Positions 62,490 to 64,000 of a stretch of DNA of 64,000 nt are shown piece after piece. This DNA comes from Lactarius indigo. Taxonomy: Eukaryota; Basidiomycota; Agaricomycetes; Russulales; Russulaceae. Within the stretch, counting starts at the first letter, position 1. The number at the start of each line of letters is the position of its first letter. A program made the position numbers and the translations under genes. The stretch is taken from the NCBI GenBank assembly GCA_025766275.1, contig JAFKAC010000032.1, forward strand, positions 1 through 64,000. The letters are read 5' to 3'. The notes under the pieces were generated by a model. That model was not told where the DNA came from. It saw nothing but the letters and a program-made list of their open reading frames with translations, and ran no database searches.

Positions 62490-62748
62490 ATTTTGCTGTA
62501 GTGGGTAGGAGACCACATCGCGCCTAACCACGGGTGCCCTGTGTCTGAGCCCCACACTATCCCCACACCAGGGGATGTGCGTAAGTGCATTTTCCCTCAC
62601 AACCCGGTTCCCGTTAGGCCCGGCTACAAGCGCGCTAAGTAAAGCTGATGGTAAATCTCCTACTACTTAGCACCTTATTCACTCGATATTTAGTCGTACT
62701 CGCGTAACTAGATGTCAGAATAAAAGCGCTCCTCCAAAAAAAAAAAAA
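62490..62748 (+). repeat. Possible tRNA-derived SINE with poly(A) tail
   Basis: An A-box-like TGCTGTAGTGGG (62494-62505) and a B-box-like GTCTGAGCCCC (62543-62553) are spaced as in polymerase III promoters. The unit ends in 13 A residues (62736-62748). A possible short duplication TTGCT lies on both sides. A single copy in the window and inexact boxes keep this tentative. Confidence 0.4.
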
Positions 62749-64000
62749 GAGTTGCTTCAACTGTCGACGGAAGAGAGTCCGGGGGATTTGTGTTCATGAT
62801 TGTAGGACGAAGAGGGTAGTCGCATCTGATAGAAGGGACCAAACTGATAAGTTCACACCCTTACATTCCCATCCGACCATTCCAGTACAATAAGTACCGT
62901 TTTCGTACGGGCCATCAATATGTCACGGGAAGGTGGCTACGCTCCATTGAGGCTTTCAAATTTATCGATATTCGTCCATATTTGTCCTTGACTGTGCGAT
63001 GTCGTACTTGGGTGTTGACGCACGTCGATACGTTGCTTCGCGCTGAGTCGCAGGAAGACATCTTGGCTCGTTCACGGACATAACCTTGGGCATAACTGCG
63101 GCCAGCCGGGCCGCAGAGAACCAGTCGCTTATCTTCTCGACTATTACTACTGGCACGCTCATACGCGTACGTTCCCACTGATCTATTATGGATTACCACG
63201 CACTGAGGTGGAGACGGAGACGGAAGTGGAGGACCAAGACCGTGACCCCGAGGCATATGGAAATAGGCCAGGGGCCAACGCACGAGATGCATTCAAACAA
63301 CGTCCCCACATCTGTAGGACGGTAGGACCGTTAACCATGCCCGTCGCAATGGTGGCAGGCGCAGGCGCAGAGAACCACCCAGCGCTGCCCCACAGTCGTC
63401 CATGACAACGACCCAGAGCGACTGTAGCTGATGTCCTACCAGTGCATCCCCTGGACGGGTCTTCCAGTTCGATGGTGCACGCGACATAAGTGGTGGACCT
63501 GCTGCCCGGGTCGATCTGCTGTGAGACGGTCCTGAACTGCTCCGTCGATTTTAATGACAGGGGTGATGTGCACGTGCTGCCACGCAAAGGAAAGCACATC
63601 TTCCATCAGGTGTGCGTCAACCTGTGGCTGGTCCGATCTGCCAACACGGTAAGCAACCACCCGTGCCTCATCCGGTATTTTCTATTACATGTCCAGGCAC
63701 TGGAGATGATGCTGGCAGGGTGAGCTGGCCGAGTGTCACACCTGACATCCGCCGCACGCTACCTTCAGTTTGTGTGGCACCGTCACCAGCTCAGTACGAA
63801 TGAACACTGAAAAGGGACTCACTGACCCGCTGCTGTCGCTCGCCCCCAGCCAGGAGAATGGCGGGTATCCCTTCCAAGCTGTGCACCCGACACGATCATG
63901 TCTGCGTACCATACCCTCTAGTTTTCACATTGTTACACCGCATCGCCTTTGGCAACGACGTAGTCAATGCAGACCGCTTCAGGTTCCGTGATGCGCAGAG
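62749..64000. other. Unassigned DNA, possibly decayed coding
   Basis: No recognisable gene. Plus-strand translation shows protein-like runs separated by stops and frame changes, for example ITLGITAASRAAENQSLIF near 63080-63140 and HQVCVNLWLVRSANTVSNHP near 63605-63665, so an old gene on the plus strand is plausible. I do not recognise the family, and the window ends before it resolves. Confidence 0.35.

Overview
The window is transposon-dominated genomic DNA of a filamentous fungus, most likely an Agaricomycete (Basidiomycota). The signs are a decayed Plavaka-type DNA transposase, a fungal tyrosine-recombinase fragment, introns of about 45-75 bp with GTRNGT donors, and several Ty3/Gypsy chromodomain retrotransposons nested in one another. 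No rRNA, tRNA or CRISPR locus was found.

Layout. 1-5.4 kb holds a decayed Plavaka transposase, followed by a solo LTR (5455-5869). 6.57-6.96 kb is a tyrosine-recombinase remnant. 8.48-13.63 kb can be read as one nine-exon gene of about 1,309 codons with no internal stop. Its seventh intron (832 bp) carries an array of 63-bp palindromic modules lying in both orientations. 15.09-22.65 kb is an old, stop-ridden Gypsy element (A) broken by a solo LTR. From 22.65 to 38.58 kb a decayed chromodomain-type segment is split by element B (23860-36805, 5-bp duplication actcc). B contains two solo LTRs and the nearly intact element C (29006-36700, duplication tgaca), and has lost most of its own 3' half. 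At 39.10-39.58 kb lies a perfect palindrome with 240-bp arms, built partly from the same module as the intron array. 39.67-40.94 kb is the 3' end of element G. From 40.94 to 61.12 kb element E1 is split by D (45358-61048, duplication attcg), and D is split by E2 (50874-58686, duplication gttat). An inverted LTR fragment, a truncated Tc1/mariner transposase and a SINE-like repeat close the window.

How the elements work. B, C, D and E share one plan. The LTR carries an RNA hairpin whose 3' strand is complementary to the 14-nt site just inside the LTR (TTAAGACCAAGATC), which implies Tf1-type self-primed reverse transcription. Gag is Pro/Gly-rich with a CCHC knuckle. A slippery heptamer GGGTTTT leads to pol in the -1 frame. 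Pol has protease, RT, RNase H, integrase and chromodomain, then a C-terminal extension of about 400 residues.

The least expected signals are these: (1) a long +1-frame ORF overlapping the pol C-terminus in all four copies that retain it, with a segment conserved only in that frame; (2) a hairpin plus a second copy of the polypurine tract inside pol, nearly invariant at the nucleotide level; (3) the two-orientation module array and the related perfect palindrome. Most disabling changes in these elements look like CGA to TGA, pointing to CpG methylation/deamination or a RIP-like process.
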